A stretch of 64,000 nucleotides of DNA from Sphingopyxis alaskensis RB2256 (GCF_000013985.1 NC_008048.1:1178001-1242000), one strand, 5' to 3'; shown: positions 1 to 7,996, counted from the first letter of the stretch. The notes: generated by a model not told the origin, from the letters alone. Numbers and translations are program-made.

Positions 1-12
1 GGTTGACCGACG

Positions 13-1020
13 ATGATTCCCGCGATTTTCGGCCTGTCCGGGCTGACCCTGACCGACGATGAACGAGCCTTTTTTCGCGATTGCGCGCCCGCGGGCTATA
101 TCCTGTTCGGACGGAATATCGAAAACCGCGACCAGCTCCGCCGCCTGACCGACGAGTTGCGCAGCCTCGACGGGCGGGCCAATCTGCCGATTCTGATCGA
201 TCAGGAGGGCGGCCGGGTCGCACGCATGAAAGAACCCGAATGGCCTGCTTTCCCCAGCGGGGCGGCCTTTGACGCGCTTTATGAGCGCGCGCCCGCCAGC
301 GCGATCGAGGCGGCGCGGCTCAATGCCATGGCGCTCGCGGCGATGCTCGCCGAAGTCGGCATCACGGTCGATTGCCTACCGCTGCTCGACGTGCGCCAGC
401 CGGGCGCGAGCGACGTGATCGGCGACCGCGCGCTCGGCAGCGAGCCGATGCGCGTCGCCGCGCTCGGCCGCGCCATTCTGAGCGGTTTGCAGGCGGGCGG
501 CGTCGTCGGCATCGTCAAACATATCCCCGGCCACGGCCGCGCGCTGCTCGACACGCACGAAGCCCTGCCGACGGTCACCGCCTCCGACCGCGAACTGCAG
601 ACCGATCTTGCTCCGTTCGCGGCGCTCCGCGATGCGGCGATGGCGATGACCTGTCACGTCATTTTTGCGGCGTGGGATCCCGACCGGCCCGCGACCCTGT
701 CGCCGACCGTCATCGACAGCGTGATCCGCCAGCGGATCGGTTTCCATGGGCTGCTGATGACCGACGATCTCGACATGAAGGCGCTGTCGGGCAACGTGCC
801 CTCGCGCGCGGCGCAGGCGATCGCGGCAGGGTGCGACATCGCGCTCAATTGCTGGGCGCGGATGGATGACATGATCGGCATCGCCAACCGGCTCGATCCG
901 ATCAGCACGGTCTCGCGCGCGCGGCTTGAAGGCGCGATGGACCGGATCGCGGGCGCGCGTGACGAAGGCGAGTTCGCCGCGCTCGTCGATCAGCGCGATG
1001 CGCTGCTGGCGATGGTCTGA
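13..1020 (+). CDS. nagZ: Beta-N-acetylhexosaminidase NagZ
   Basis: Glycoside hydrolase family 3 enzyme that removes GlcNAc from anhydromuropeptides in cytoplasmic cell-wall recycling. Its 335 residues are a usual length for short single-domain NagZ. Diagnostic segments are IDQEGGRVAR near residue 63 and KHIPGHG followed by DTHEALP around 170-186, which carries the family's Asp/His catalytic dyad; TDDLDMKAL near 250 matches the catalytic Asp loop. There is no signal peptide, as expected for the cytoplasmic enzyme. It is the first of a co-directional run with scpA, scpB and tatABC, and the gap to scpA is 7 nt. The ATG at 13 is close to the window edge, so its promoter is not visible. Confidence 0.95.
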   Translation: MIPAIFGLSGLTLTDDERAFFRDCAPAGYILFGRNIENRDQLRRLTDELRSLDGRANLPILIDQEGGRVARMKEPEWPAFPSGAAFDALYERAPASAIEAARLNAMALAAMLAEVGITVDCLPLLDVRQPGASDVIGDRALGSEPMRVAALGRAILSGLQAGGVVGIVKHIPGHGRALLDTHEALPTVTASDRELQTDLAPFAALRDAAMAMTCHVIFAAWDPDRPATLSPTVIDSVIRQRIGFHGLLMTDDLDMKALSGNVPSRAAQAIAAGCDIALNCWARMDDMIGIANRLDPISTVSRARLEGAMDRIAGARDEGEFAALVDQRDALLAMV

Positions 1021-1027
1021 CGCGCCG

Positions 1028-1810
1028 ATGGAGGGTCTGCCGCTCGCATTCGACCCGCCGCCGCCGCCGGTTGCCCGCGACGATGCGCTCCAGCTTTCTT
1101 TCGAAAGCTGGGAAGGCCCGCTCGATCTCCTGCTTGCGCTCGCGCGGAATCAGAAGGTTGATCTTCGGGAGATTTCGATCCTGGCGCTGGTCGAGCAATA
1201 TCTGCATTTCATCGCCGAAGCGCGCGAGCTCAAGCTGGAGGTGGCGGCCGATTATCTGGTGATGGCGGCGTGGCTCGCCTATTTGAAGTCGGCGCTGCTG
1301 CTGCCCAAGGATCCGCTGGAGGAGCCGTCGCCCGATGAGCTGGCGCTGCGCCTGCAACTGCGGCTCCAGCGGCTCGCCGCGATGCGCGAGGCCGCGGCAC
1401 GGCTGCTCGCGCGCGACCGCCTCGGCCGCGACGTCTTTCTGCGCCCGCGGCCCGAGGGGCTGCGCGATGTCAAGCGGCGGCGCTGGGACGCCAGCCTCTA
1501 CGACATTCTGGCGGCCTATGGCCAGGTCAAGCTACGGTCCGAGCCCGTGGTTCACATGGTGTCGCGGCGTCCGGTCATCACGCTCGACGCCGCGCTGCAT
1601 CATCTGGAACGGATGCTCGGGGTCAAGCTCGACTGGGGCGAGCTGGCCGATTTCCTGCCCGCCGACTATCAGGGCCTGCTCCGCCGGTCGGCGATCGCGT
1701 CGAGCTTCGTCGCGGCGCTCGAACTCGCGCGTCAGGGACGGGTCGAGTTGAAACAGGGCGGCGCGTTCGAACCGCTCTACCTGCGGGCGGCAGGAGGAGG
1801 GGGGGCATGA
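1028..1810 (+). CDS. scpA: Segregation and condensation protein A
   Basis: Kleisin subunit that bridges SMC heads and binds ScpB in chromosome condensation. The product is 260 aa if started at the ATG of 1028. The same frame stays open upstream to 926, but that part lies inside nagZ. The signature FESWEGPLDLLLALARNQ lies near residues 25-42, followed by the helical kleisin N-domain (YLVMAAWLAYLKSALLLP). The C-terminal winged-helix region ends with an ATGA overlap onto scpB, indicating translational coupling. Confidence 0.93.
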   Translation: MEGLPLAFDPPPPPVARDDALQLSFESWEGPLDLLLALARNQKVDLREISILALVEQYLHFIAEARELKLEVAADYLVMAAWLAYLKSALLLPKDPLEEPSPDELALRLQLRLQRLAAMREAAARLLARDRLGRDVFLRPRPEGLRDVKRRRWDASLYDILAAYGQVKLRSEPVVHMVSRRPVITLDAALHHLERMLGVKLDWGELADFLPADYQGLLRRSAIASSFVAALELARQGRVELKQGGAFEPLYLRAAGGGGA

Positions 1811-2400
1811 TCGACGATCTGGAGCGCGCGATCGAAGCGATGCTCTTTGCCAGCGACGAGCCGCTCGACGCGCGGCAGCTTGCCGCCCGCCTGGGCGATG
1901 ACATGGCGCCGGGACAGGTGCGGGCGGTGATTGAGGCGATTGCGGCGCGCCATGCCGGGAGCGGCATCGAACTCGTCGAACGCGGCGGGCGCTGGCATTT
2001 CCAGACCCCCGCCGATCTGGCGCATCTGCTTCGCCGCGAACGCGACGACCCGCGCAAACTGTCGCGCGCCGCCGCCGAAGTGCTGGCGATCGTCGCCTAC
2101 CACGAACCCGTCAGCCGCGCCGAGATCGAGGCGATCCGCGGCGTCCAGACGTCGAAGGGTACGCTCGACGTGCTGATGGAAGCCGAATGGATCGCGCCCG
2201 CGGGGCGTCGCGAAGTGCCGGGACGCCCGCTCATCTACAAGACCACCGATACCTTCCTGCAGCATTTCGGCCTTAGCAGCCGCAAGGATCTGCCCGGGAT
2301 CGACGACCTGCGCGCGGCGGGGCTGCTCGATCCGGTCGATCTCGCTTTTGAAGCGGCGATGGGCGAGCTGGACCTAGTAAAAGACGGCGAAGAGGCTTAG
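1807..2400 (+). CDS. scpB: Segregation and condensation protein B
   Basis: Partner of ScpA in the SMC-ScpAB complex, built from tandem winged helices. The 197-aa product starts MIDDLERAIEAMLFASDEPL, the normal ScpB N-terminus, and holds the family block ALAIVAYHEPVSRAEIEAIRG in slightly divergent form (LAIVAYHEPVSRAEIEAIRG near residues 95-115). It overlaps scpA by 4 nt and is followed 25 nt later by tatA, so the three are probably one transcript. Confidence 0.93.
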   Translation: MIDDLERAIEAMLFASDEPLDARQLAARLGDDMAPGQVRAVIEAIAARHAGSGIELVERGGRWHFQTPADLAHLLRRERDDPRKLSRAAAEVLAIVAYHEPVSRAEIEAIRGVQTSKGTLDVLMEAEWIAPAGRREVPGRPLIYKTTDTFLQHFGLSSRKDLPGIDDLRAAGLLDPVDLAFEAAMGELDLVKDGEEA

Positions 2401-2425
2401 ATGAGCCCTTCAAGGAGAATATGAG

Positions 2426-2659
2426 ATGGGTAGCTTCAGCATCTGGCACTGGCTCGTGGTCGGGATCCTCGTCCTGCTGCTGTTCGGCAAGGGCCGTTTC
2501 TCGGACATGATGGGCGACGTTGCCAAGGGCATCAAAAGCTTCAAGAAGGGCATGTCGGAAGACGATGCACCGACGCCCGCACCGAAACAGATCGACGCCC
2601 AGCGCGCGCCTGACCTGAGCGCGACTCCTACCCCCACTGCGGAAACCGAAAACCGCTGA
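2426..2659 (+). CDS. tatA: Sec-independent translocase subunit TatA
   Basis: Pore-forming subunit of the twin-arginine translocase. The 77-aa product has one N-terminal membrane helix ([18 protein letters not shown]), the [12 protein letters not shown] hinge and an amphipathic helix with KSFKKGM, then an acidic/proline tail. An ATG five bases upstream is in another frame; the 2426 start is supported by an AAGGAG element at about 2412-2416. It is followed by tatB and tatC in the conserved order. Confidence 0.95.
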   Translation: MGSFSIWHWLVVGILVLLLFGKGRFSDMMGDVAKGIKSFKKGMSEDDAPTPAPKQIDAQRAPDLSATPTPTAETENR

Positions 2660-2691
2660 CCGCTTTCCGTTCGCGGGGGACAGGCTGAATC

Positions 2692-3069
2692 ATGTTCGAT
2701 GTCGCGCCCACCGAGTTGCTGCTCGTCGTGGTGGTGGCCCTGGTGGTCATTGGGCCCAGGGATTTGCCCAAGGCGATGCGCTTTGTCGGTAAATGGCTGG
2801 GCAAGGCGCGCGGCATGGCGCGCCATTTCCGCGCCGGGCTCGACACGATGATGCGCGAGGCCGAACTCGAAGAGCTCGAAAAACAGTGGCGCGAACAGAA
2901 TGAGGCGATCATGCGCGAGTTTCCGCGCCTCGACGACGACGCCGCGGCGACGCCGACGGGCATCGCGCCGCCGCCCGCCCAATCGGCGGATGCCGACAAG
3001 AGCGAGGAAACCGGACCGGGCGAGCCCGAAACGCATATCGTCCCGCCGCGGGGTGAGGCGCTGCCATGA
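2692..3069 (+). CDS. tatB: Sec-independent translocase subunit TatB
   Basis: Receptor-complex component of the Tat translocase that works with TatC. The 125-aa product has MFDVAPTELLLVVVVALVVI as its N-terminal helix, then the IGPRDLPKAMR hinge, an amphipathic helix, and a long variable acidic/Pro tail typical of alphaproteobacterial TatB. The Glu at position 8 in the membrane helix, conserved in TatB and absent from TatA, separates the two. It overlaps tatC by an ATGA. Confidence 0.94.
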   Translation: MFDVAPTELLLVVVVALVVIGPRDLPKAMRFVGKWLGKARGMARHFRAGLDTMMREAELEELEKQWREQNEAIMREFPRLDDDAAATPTGIAPPPAQSADADKSEETGPGEPETHIVPPRGEALP

Positions 3070-3875
3070 GCGATACAGCGCCCGACAACCCGGCGGAGGA
3101 GGATGGCGCGGGCGGCAAGATGCCGCTGCTCGATCATCTGATCGAGCTTCGCTCGCGCTTGCTCAAATCCCTGCTCGCCATCGCGCTTGCCTTCGGCGTC
3201 TGCTTTTATTTCGCGCGGCCGATCTTTGCGATCCTCGTCCAGCCGTTGATCGCGGCGGGGCAGGGCAAGCTCATCTATACGCAGCTCTTCGAGGCTTTTT
3301 TCGTCGAGGTGAAGGTCGCCTTTTTCGCATCGATGATGATCGCCTTTCCGGTGATCGCGAACCAGCTTTGGAAATTCGTCGCACCGGGCCTCTATCGGCA
3401 GGAAAAGCGCGCGCTGCTGCCCTTTCTCTTCGCGACGCCGGCGCTCTTCGCAGTCGGGGCGTCCTTCGCCTATTTCATCACCATCCCGCTCGCGCTGCGC
3501 TTCCTGCTCGGTTTTCAGGGCGATGTCGGCGGGGTCACGCAGGAAGCCTTGCCGTCGGTCGGCAATTATCTGGACTTCACGATGCAGTTCATCATGGCGT
3601 TCGGAATCGCCTTTCTGTTGCCGATCCTGCTGATGCTCATCGAACGCGCGGGGCTGGTCAGCCGCGACCAGCTGATTTCGGCGCGCCGCTACATGATTGT
3701 TGCGGCCTTCGCCATTTCGGCCGTGGCGACGCCGCCCGATATCCTGAGCCAGTTCCTGCTCGCGGTGCCGCTGATCCTGCTTTACGAATTTTCGATCTTC
3801 GCGATCTGGTTCACCCAGCGCCGACGCAAAACAGGCGCCGAAACGGCGCCTGTCGAGCCTCTCGAAGAGGCTTAG
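3066..3875 (+). CDS. tatC: Sec-independent translocase subunit TatC
   Basis: Polytopic signal-peptide receptor of the Tat pathway. The 269-aa product has the N-terminal LLDHLIELRSRLLKSLLAI motif that contacts the twin-arginine motif, six predicted membrane helices, the FVAPGLYRQEKR loop and the late VATPPDILSQFLLAVP segment. Length is normal. The final codons contain two consecutive perfect hairpins (listed separately), and the gene converges on the entericidin gene. Confidence 0.95.
   Translation: MSDTAPDNPAEEDGAGGKMPLLDHLIELRSRLLKSLLAIALAFGVCFYFARPIFAILVQPLIAAGQGKLIYTQLFEAFFVEVKVAFFASMMIAFPVIANQLWKFVAPGLYRQEKRALLPFLFATPALFAVGASFAYFITIPLALRFLLGFQGDVGGVTQEALPSVGNYLDFTMQFIMAFGIAFLLPILLMLIERAGLVSRDQLISARRYMIVAAFAISAVATPPDILSQFLLAVPLILLYEFSIFAIWFTQRRRKTGAETAPVEPLEEA
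3831..3872 (+). terminator. Double hairpin in the 3' end of tatC
   Basis: ACAGGCGCC (3831-3839) and GGCGCCTGT (3845-3853) form a perfect 9-bp stem with a 5-nt GAAAC loop. AGCCTCT (3856-3862) and AGAGGCT (3866-3872) form a second stem with a 3-nt loop. Both lie before the tatC stop and between convergent genes. There is no U-tract, so this may be a pause/termination or mRNA-end stabilising structure rather than a classical terminator. Confidence 0.5.
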
Positions 3876-3892
3876 GGTAAGCAAATATCGGG

Positions 3893-4018
3893 TCAGATGG
3901 CCCGGTCGCCCGCTTCGCCGACCGATTCGATGTCGCGGCCGACGCCCTTCACCGTATTGCAGCCAGCGACCAGAAAGCTGGCGAGCAGGGCCAAGAGGAT
4001 TGCACGAAAACCAGTCAT
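3893..4018 (-). CDS. Entericidin A/B-type small lipoprotein
   Basis: A 41-aa exported lipoprotein: MTGFRAILLALLASFLVAGC is a short signal peptide ending in a lipobox, with Cys as lipidated +1. The mature part NTVKGVGRDIESVGEAGDRAI matches the entericidin family pattern (CNT..G.G.D....G). Entericidins are small membrane lipoproteins linked to stress and toxin/antidote behaviour. The longer frame reaching 4189 is not the gene: a GAGGTGAGAAG ribosome site lies just upstream of the ATG at 4018. An EcfG-like promoter lies about 130 nt upstream. Confidence 0.85.
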   Translation of the reverse strand: MTGFRAILLALLASFLVAGCNTVKGVGRDIESVGEAGDRAI

Positions 4019-4144
4019 CTTCTCACCTCTTACCATATCCTGATGCAAAATGGCCCGGCACGCTTCGAGGGGGGGAGGGAATGCGGGCCGGGCCAATGTT
4101 GCTGAGCAGCGCTGCGGGGGGGCGATGACCGCTGCTCGAACGGG

Positions 4145-4171
4145 AAACGACCGACCCGGCCGATTTGTTCC
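4145..4171 (-). promoter_or_regulatory. EcfG-type (general stress) promoter for the entericidin gene
   Basis: On the minus strand GGAAC (4171-4167) is followed after exactly 17 nt by CGTTT (4149-4145). This matches the alphaproteobacterial EcfG consensus GGAAC-N16/17-CGTT. A T7 tract sits just upstream of the -35. The gap 4019-4256 otherwise holds only A/T runs and a weak ATCATT/AATGAT hairpin downstream of mgtE. Confidence 0.6.
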
Positions 4172-4256
4172 CGAAAAAAACGACAGCAAGGACTTTTTTT
4201 AGCGGCCATCATTTTGACCCAATGATTCGAGAGGGTTGGGATCACGCCGCTCCAAG

Positions 4257-5696
4257 CTATAACGTCGTCAGGCCACTGAGCACCGCGAGGCCGAGGAAGG
4301 CCAGAAATCCCATCGAATCGGTGGTCATCGTCACGAAGATCGAACTGGCGACCGCCGGGTCCTGATCGAGCCGGTCGAGCAATAGCGGGATCGCGACCCC
4401 GGCGACGCCCGCGACGAAGATATTGACGATCATCGCCGCGCCAATAACGGCGCCGAGCGTCGGATTTGCGAACCACAGGGCGGTTGCCGTTCCCGCCACC
4501 AGCGCGATCGTCGCGCCGTTGAGCAGCGCGATCGTCATTTCGCGCCAGATCGCGCGCCAGCTGTTCGAATCGGTCAGCTGGTTCATCGCGAGCGCGCGCA
4601 CCGTGACGGCCAGCGTTTGCGTTCCCGCATTGCCGCCGACCCCGGCGACGATCGGCATCAGCGCGGCAAGCGCGACCATCTGCTCGATCGCGCCTCCGAA
4701 CAGGCCAACGATGGTCGATGCGACGAGCGCGGTGCCGAGGTTGGCGATCAGCCAGCGCACGCGCGCCGTGTAGGTTTCACGGATCGGCTCGTTGATGTCG
4801 CCGTCGCCTGCGCCCGACAGGCGCAATATATCCTCTCCCGCCTCTTCCTGGATGATGTGGACGATGTCGTCGACCGTGATCATGCCGACGAGGCGCCCCG
4901 CCTTGTCGACGACCGCGGCGGAGATCAGCGCATATTTCTGAAAGCGCAGTGCGACCTCCTCCTGATCCATGTCGACGGGGATCAGCGTCTGTTCGCGCCT
5001 CATCACGTCGCTGATCGCAATGTCGCGCGGGGTGCGGAGGATCCAGCTCAGCTGGCAGGAGCCGACCGGCCGGTGCATCGGATCGACGACAAAGATTTCC
5101 CAGAAATCGCTGGTCAGGTCGGCGTCCTCGCGCAGCCGGTCAATCACGTCGCCGACGGTGACATGCTCGGGCACCGCGACGAGGTCGCGCTGCATCAGGC
5201 GGCCGGCCGATTCCTCAGGGAAGGAAAGCGCATCCTCGATCGCGGCGCGATCTTCGGGTTGCATCGCCTCGAGCACCGCCTGCTGCTCGTCGGCTTCCAT
5301 GTCCTCGATGATCGCAACGGCGTCGTCGGTATCGAGTTCGGACGCGAGTTCGGCGACCTGCTCGGGCGCAAGGAGGTCGATCAGTTCCTCGCGCACATAA
5401 TCGTTCATTTCCGCGAGCACGTCGGCGGAGAGCATGTCGCCGAGCACGGCGGCGAGCATCGGGCGCTCGTCGGAGCGCGCGAGTTCGAACAGGTCCGCGA
5501 TGTCGGCGGGGTGCAGGCGGCCGATGCGTTCGCGCGCCGCTTCGCCTTCACCCGCTTCGGCGAGGCCGATCACGTCGCGCACAAAATCGGGTTTCAGCCG
5601 GTCGTCTTCGTCCAGTTCGGTTTCGAGGGGAAAATCGTCGCGCTCTTCCGCGATCGCCACATCCTCGGGCCGCTGGGATTCTTCGCGTTCGTCCAT
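4257..5696 (-). CDS. mgtE: Magnesium transporter MgtE
   Basis: Mg2+-gated divalent cation channel of the inner membrane. About 479 aa: an acidic N-terminal helical MgtE_N domain (about 35-140, with LHPADIADLFELA), a CBS pair (about 145-270), and a membrane domain starting near 295 with the pore signature PIVAGVGGNAGTQTLAVTVR. I place the start at the ATG of 5696, since AGGGAGGA is well spaced before it; an ATG 18 nt upstream is possible. It is divergent from ppiB. Confidence 0.93.
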   Translation of the reverse strand: MDEREESQRPEDVAIAEERDDFPLETELDEDDRLKPDFVRDVIGLAEAGEGEAARERIGRLHPADIADLFELARSDERPMLAAVLGDMLSADVLAEMNDYVREELIDLLAPEQVAELASELDTDDAVAIIEDMEADEQQAVLEAMQPEDRAAIEDALSFPEESAGRLMQRDLVAVPEHVTVGDVIDRLREDADLTSDFWEIFVVDPMHRPVGSCQLSWILRTPRDIAISDVMRREQTLIPVDMDQEEVALRFQKYALISAAVVDKAGRLVGMITVDDIVHIIQEEAGEDILRLSGAGDGDINEPIRETYTARVRWLIANLGTALVASTIVGLFGGAIEQMVALAALMPIVAGVGGNAGTQTLAVTVRALAMNQLTDSNSWRAIWREMTIALLNGATIALVAGTATALWFANPTLGAVIGAAMIVNIFVAGVAGVAIPLLLDRLDQDPAVASSIFVTMTTDSMGFLAFLGLAVLSGLTTL

Positions 5697-5855
5697 CGCG
5701 CGGTCCTCCCTCATCTTTGGCGGCGTCCGGCTTTTCCCCTAGAGCGGCCACCCGCCGATGGCAACGCCGCGAACATCTTTTAACGATTTTGGGCGTGGCC
5801 TTGGCCGGCCCGCCCCGCTATGGCGCTGCCAACCCCGATCACTGGAGCCAAGTCT

Positions 5856-6302
5856 ATGTCCGATACCCTTACGCTTTCGCTGTCGACCGGCGACGTTGTC
5901 ATCCGTCTGCGCCCCGACCTCGCCCCGTTGCACGTCGAGCGCATTTCGACGCTCGCACAGCAAGGCTTCTACGACGGTGTCGTCTTTCACCGCGTCATCC
6001 CCGGCTTCATGGCGCAGGGCGGCGACCCTACGGGAACCGGCATGGGCGGCAGCCAGCTTCCCGACCTGCCGCAGGAGTTCAACAGCGAGCCGCATGTCCG
6101 CGGCGTGTGCTCGATGGCTCGCGCGCAGAACCCGAACAGCGCGAACAGCCAGTTCTTCATCTGCTTCGAGGATGCCCGCTTCCTCGACAACCAGTATACC
6201 GTCTGGGGCGAAGTGATCGAAGGCATGGAACATGTCGATGCGCTGCCCAAGGGCGAACCGCCGCGCGAGCCGGGCACGATCGTCAAAGCGACGATTTCGT
6301 AA
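5856..6302 (+). CDS. Peptidyl-prolyl cis-trans isomerase, cyclophilin type
   Basis: Cytoplasmic proline isomerase of the PpiB kind, 148 aa from the ATG at 5856 (MSDTLTLSLSTGDVV), which has GGAG about 10 nt upstream; the open frame extends 36 nt further. Cyclophilin signatures are clear: FHRVIPGFMAQGGDPTGTG with the catalytic Arg, and NSANSQFFICF with the Gln/Phe/Phe pocket. No signal peptide, so not the periplasmic PpiA form. It is followed by a repeat-rich gap. Confidence 0.92.
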   Translation: MSDTLTLSLSTGDVVIRLRPDLAPLHVERISTLAQQGFYDGVVFHRVIPGFMAQGGDPTGTGMGGSQLPDLPQEFNSEPHVRGVCSMARAQNPNSANSQFFICFEDARFLDNQYTVWGEVIEGMEHVDALPKGEPPREPGTIVKATIS

Positions 6303-6497
6303 ACTTCGACCCTTCCCCCTCGATGGGGGAAGGATATGAAGCCTTGCCGCATTAGCGGCTAGGCGAAGTTGGATGGGGGTGATGGCGCGCCCCTGCGCGG
6401 GCCGTTTCAGGCCGAGAGCGCACCCCCTCCGCTGTGACTAGCCAGCAAGCTGGCGAGTCTCGCTGCCTCCCCCATAAAGGGGGAGGGGTTTGCTTTT
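6303..6497. repeat. Composite palindromic intergenic sequence
   Basis: This gap between convergent genes contains three hairpins. CCTTCCCCC (6312-6320) pairs with GGGGGAAGG (6326-6334). A GACT-A-GCCAGC arm around 6436-6446 pairs with GCTGGC-G-AGTC. CCTCCCCC (6466-6473) pairs with GGGGGAGG (6479-6486). No coding potential is evident. The outer two look like variants of one CCCCCTC/GAGGGGG repeat and may also end transcription from either side. Confidence 0.6.
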
Positions 6498-7634
6498 CTA
6501 TTCTTCCAAAAACCCGTTCAGCCGCTCGCACGCGACGATCCAGTCCTGCTTGAACGCCTGCACGACCTGTCCGGCGCCCATTGCCTCGTTCATCAGCCCG
6601 ACACCCTGGCCGACCCAATAGGTGGCGAGTGCTTTTGCACCCTCGTGGCCGCCTTCCGCCAGCTTGTCGACCTTGCGCAGCGCGGGTTCGCTGACCAGCG
6701 ACTGGAGCGGCATCGGCAGCGGTTTCGGCGCGCCTTCGGCTTCCCACGCATCGGTCCACGGCGAGCGGAGCTGGCGCGAGGGCTTGCCGGTACGGCTCTT
6801 CGAGCGCACCGTGTCGCGCGCCGAGGCGGCGAGCAGCTTTTCCTTCACCACCGGGTTGGTCTCGGCTTCGGCGGTCGTCAGCCAGACCGATCCGGTCCAC
6901 GCGCCGTGGGCGCCCATCGCCATCGCCGCCGCCATCTGGCGCCCGGTGACGATGCCGCCCGCCGCGAGAATCGGCGTCGTGTCGCCGATCGCGTCGAGCG
7001 CCGCTGCGACTTCGGGCACGAGCACCATCGTCGCGACCTCGCCGCAATGGCCGCCCGCTTCGCCGCCCGCGACGACAAGGATGTCCACCCCCGCGCGCAC
7101 CTGCGCCAGCGCATGGTCGCGCGTGCCGACAAGCGCGGCGACCGGGACGTTGTGGCGCTTGCCGAGTTCGAGCATCAGCGGCGGCGGGACGCCCAGCGCA
7201 TTGGCGATCAGCTTGATCGGATGGCGGAAAGCGACCTCGAGCAGCCTTGCGGCGCCTTCTTCGTGCATATTGTCGCCAAAGCTCTGCCGCGCTTCCATCG
7301 CAGTCTCGAGGCCGCTCGCATCGACATCGAACCTTCCGAGCAGATCGGCGGCGAACTTCAGGTGGGATTCGGGAATCTGCGCGGCGCCGGACGAGGCTGC
7401 TTCGCCCTTGCCCGCAAAGCTGTTGGGGACGATCAGGTCGACGCCATAGGGGCGGCCGCCGATATGCGCGTCGATCCACGCCAGCTCTTCTTCCAGCCGT
7501 TCGGGCGGCAGCGCAGCCGCGCCGAACACGCCCATGCCACCCGCTTTCGACACCGCGACGACGACGTCGCGGCAGTGCGAAAAGGCGAGCAGCGGGAATT
7601 CGATGCCGAGCATCGCGCAAATGGGGGACTGCAT
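6498..7634 (-). CDS. Nitronate monooxygenase / 2-nitropropane dioxygenase family protein
   Basis: FMN-dependent TIM-barrel oxidoreductase of 378 aa. Family marks are ICAMLGIEFPLLAFSHCRD at the N-terminus, AGGEAGGHCGEVATMVLVPEV (around 185-205) with the catalytic-type His, and PILAAGGIVTGRQMAAAMAMGA with the phosphate-binding Gly loop near 220-240. Members oxidise alkyl nitronates; other relatives are enoyl reductases, so the exact substrate is open. The ATG at 7634 has a GGAGAGG ribosome site. The region just upstream is occupied by a MITE-like insertion that may have split its promoter. Confidence 0.85.
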   Translation of the reverse strand: MQSPICAMLGIEFPLLAFSHCRDVVVAVSKAGGMGVFGAAALPPERLEEELAWIDAHIGGRPYGVDLIVPNSFAGKGEAASSGAAQIPESHLKFAADLLGRFDVDASGLETAMEARQSFGDNMHEEGAARLLEVAFRHPIKLIANALGVPPPLMLELGKRHNVPVAALVGTRDHALAQVRAGVDILVVAGGEAGGHCGEVATMVLVPEVAAALDAIGDTTPILAAGGIVTGRQMAAAMAMGAHGAWTGSVWLTTAEAETNPVVKEKLLAASARDTVRSKSRTGKPSRQLRSPWTDAWEAEGAPKPLPMPLQSLVSEPALRKVDKLAEGGHEGAKALATYWVGQGVGLMNEAMGAGQVVQAFKQDWIVACERLNGFLEE

Positions 7635-7677
7635 GGGAACCTCTCCGTTTCTTTAGGCGACCTATGACAGCGCTATA

Positions 7678-7941
7678 GGGTCAGGACCCATTAATTCCCC
7701 GTTCGAGGCGTCGAAATGGCGAAGATATCGGGCCTTGGCGGGTGCGGCGGGTAGCATCGCTACCCGCAAGGCCGCGAAGGTCCGATATCGAAGCCATTTC
7801 GGCGTCCCTTCGGGATTTGACCGATTTTGCCCATGGCAGCGTCGAAAAGCCTTGAAATATATCCATATTCCTGCGCCTTTCCTCCTCGCCCTGAGCAAAA
7901 TCGCCTCAAACCTCGAACGGGTAATTAATGGGTCCTGACCC
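7678..7941. mobile_element. 264-bp MITE-like element with 31-bp terminal inverted repeats
   Basis: The left end (7678-7708) and the reverse complement of the right end (7911-7941) are identical over 31 bp apart from one base; both begin GGGTCAGGACCCATTAATT. The element is flanked by TA on both sides (7676-7677 and 7942-7943), consistent with a TA target duplication as made by IS630/Tc1-mariner-like or some IS5-group transposases. Inside, 7708-7806 folds into a long nested hairpin (CGAAATGGC/GCCATTTCG, GATATCGG/CCGATATC, CGGGTAGC/GCTACCCG, loop ATC). No transposase is encoded, so it is non-autonomous. Confidence 0.85.
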
Positions 7942-7943
7942 TA

Positions 7944-7959
7944 GTTTACGTAAACGTCA
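7944..7959. promoter_or_regulatory. Operator-like palindrome beside the MITE
   Basis: GTTTACGTAAAC (7944-7955) is a perfect 12-bp palindrome within TTTACGTAAACGTCAA, which resembles motifs I recall for MerR-family LiuR-type regulators. It begins one base after the right TA duplication of the MITE and lies 38 nt before the nadC ATG. It could regulate nadC or, before the insertion, the divergent nitronate monooxygenase gene. Confidence 0.4.
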
Positions 7960-7996
7960 AGTTGATTTGCTGGACGGGCGGATTATCGCGGGTTGC

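Noticed and set aside
4617..5783. 388-codon open frame on the plus strand opposite mgtE
   Set aside because: It is the antisense shadow of a well-conserved gene in GC-rich DNA; composition is Arg/Asp/His-rich with no family motif.
7635..7677. GGAAC near CGTTT just upstream of the monooxygenase ATG as an EcfG promoter
   Set aside because: Spacing is only about 5 nt and the GGAAC lies on the wrong strand relative to the gene.
7735..7938. 67-codon frame inside the MITE
   Set aside because: It spans the hairpin and right terminal repeat and has no transposase similarity; presumably chance.
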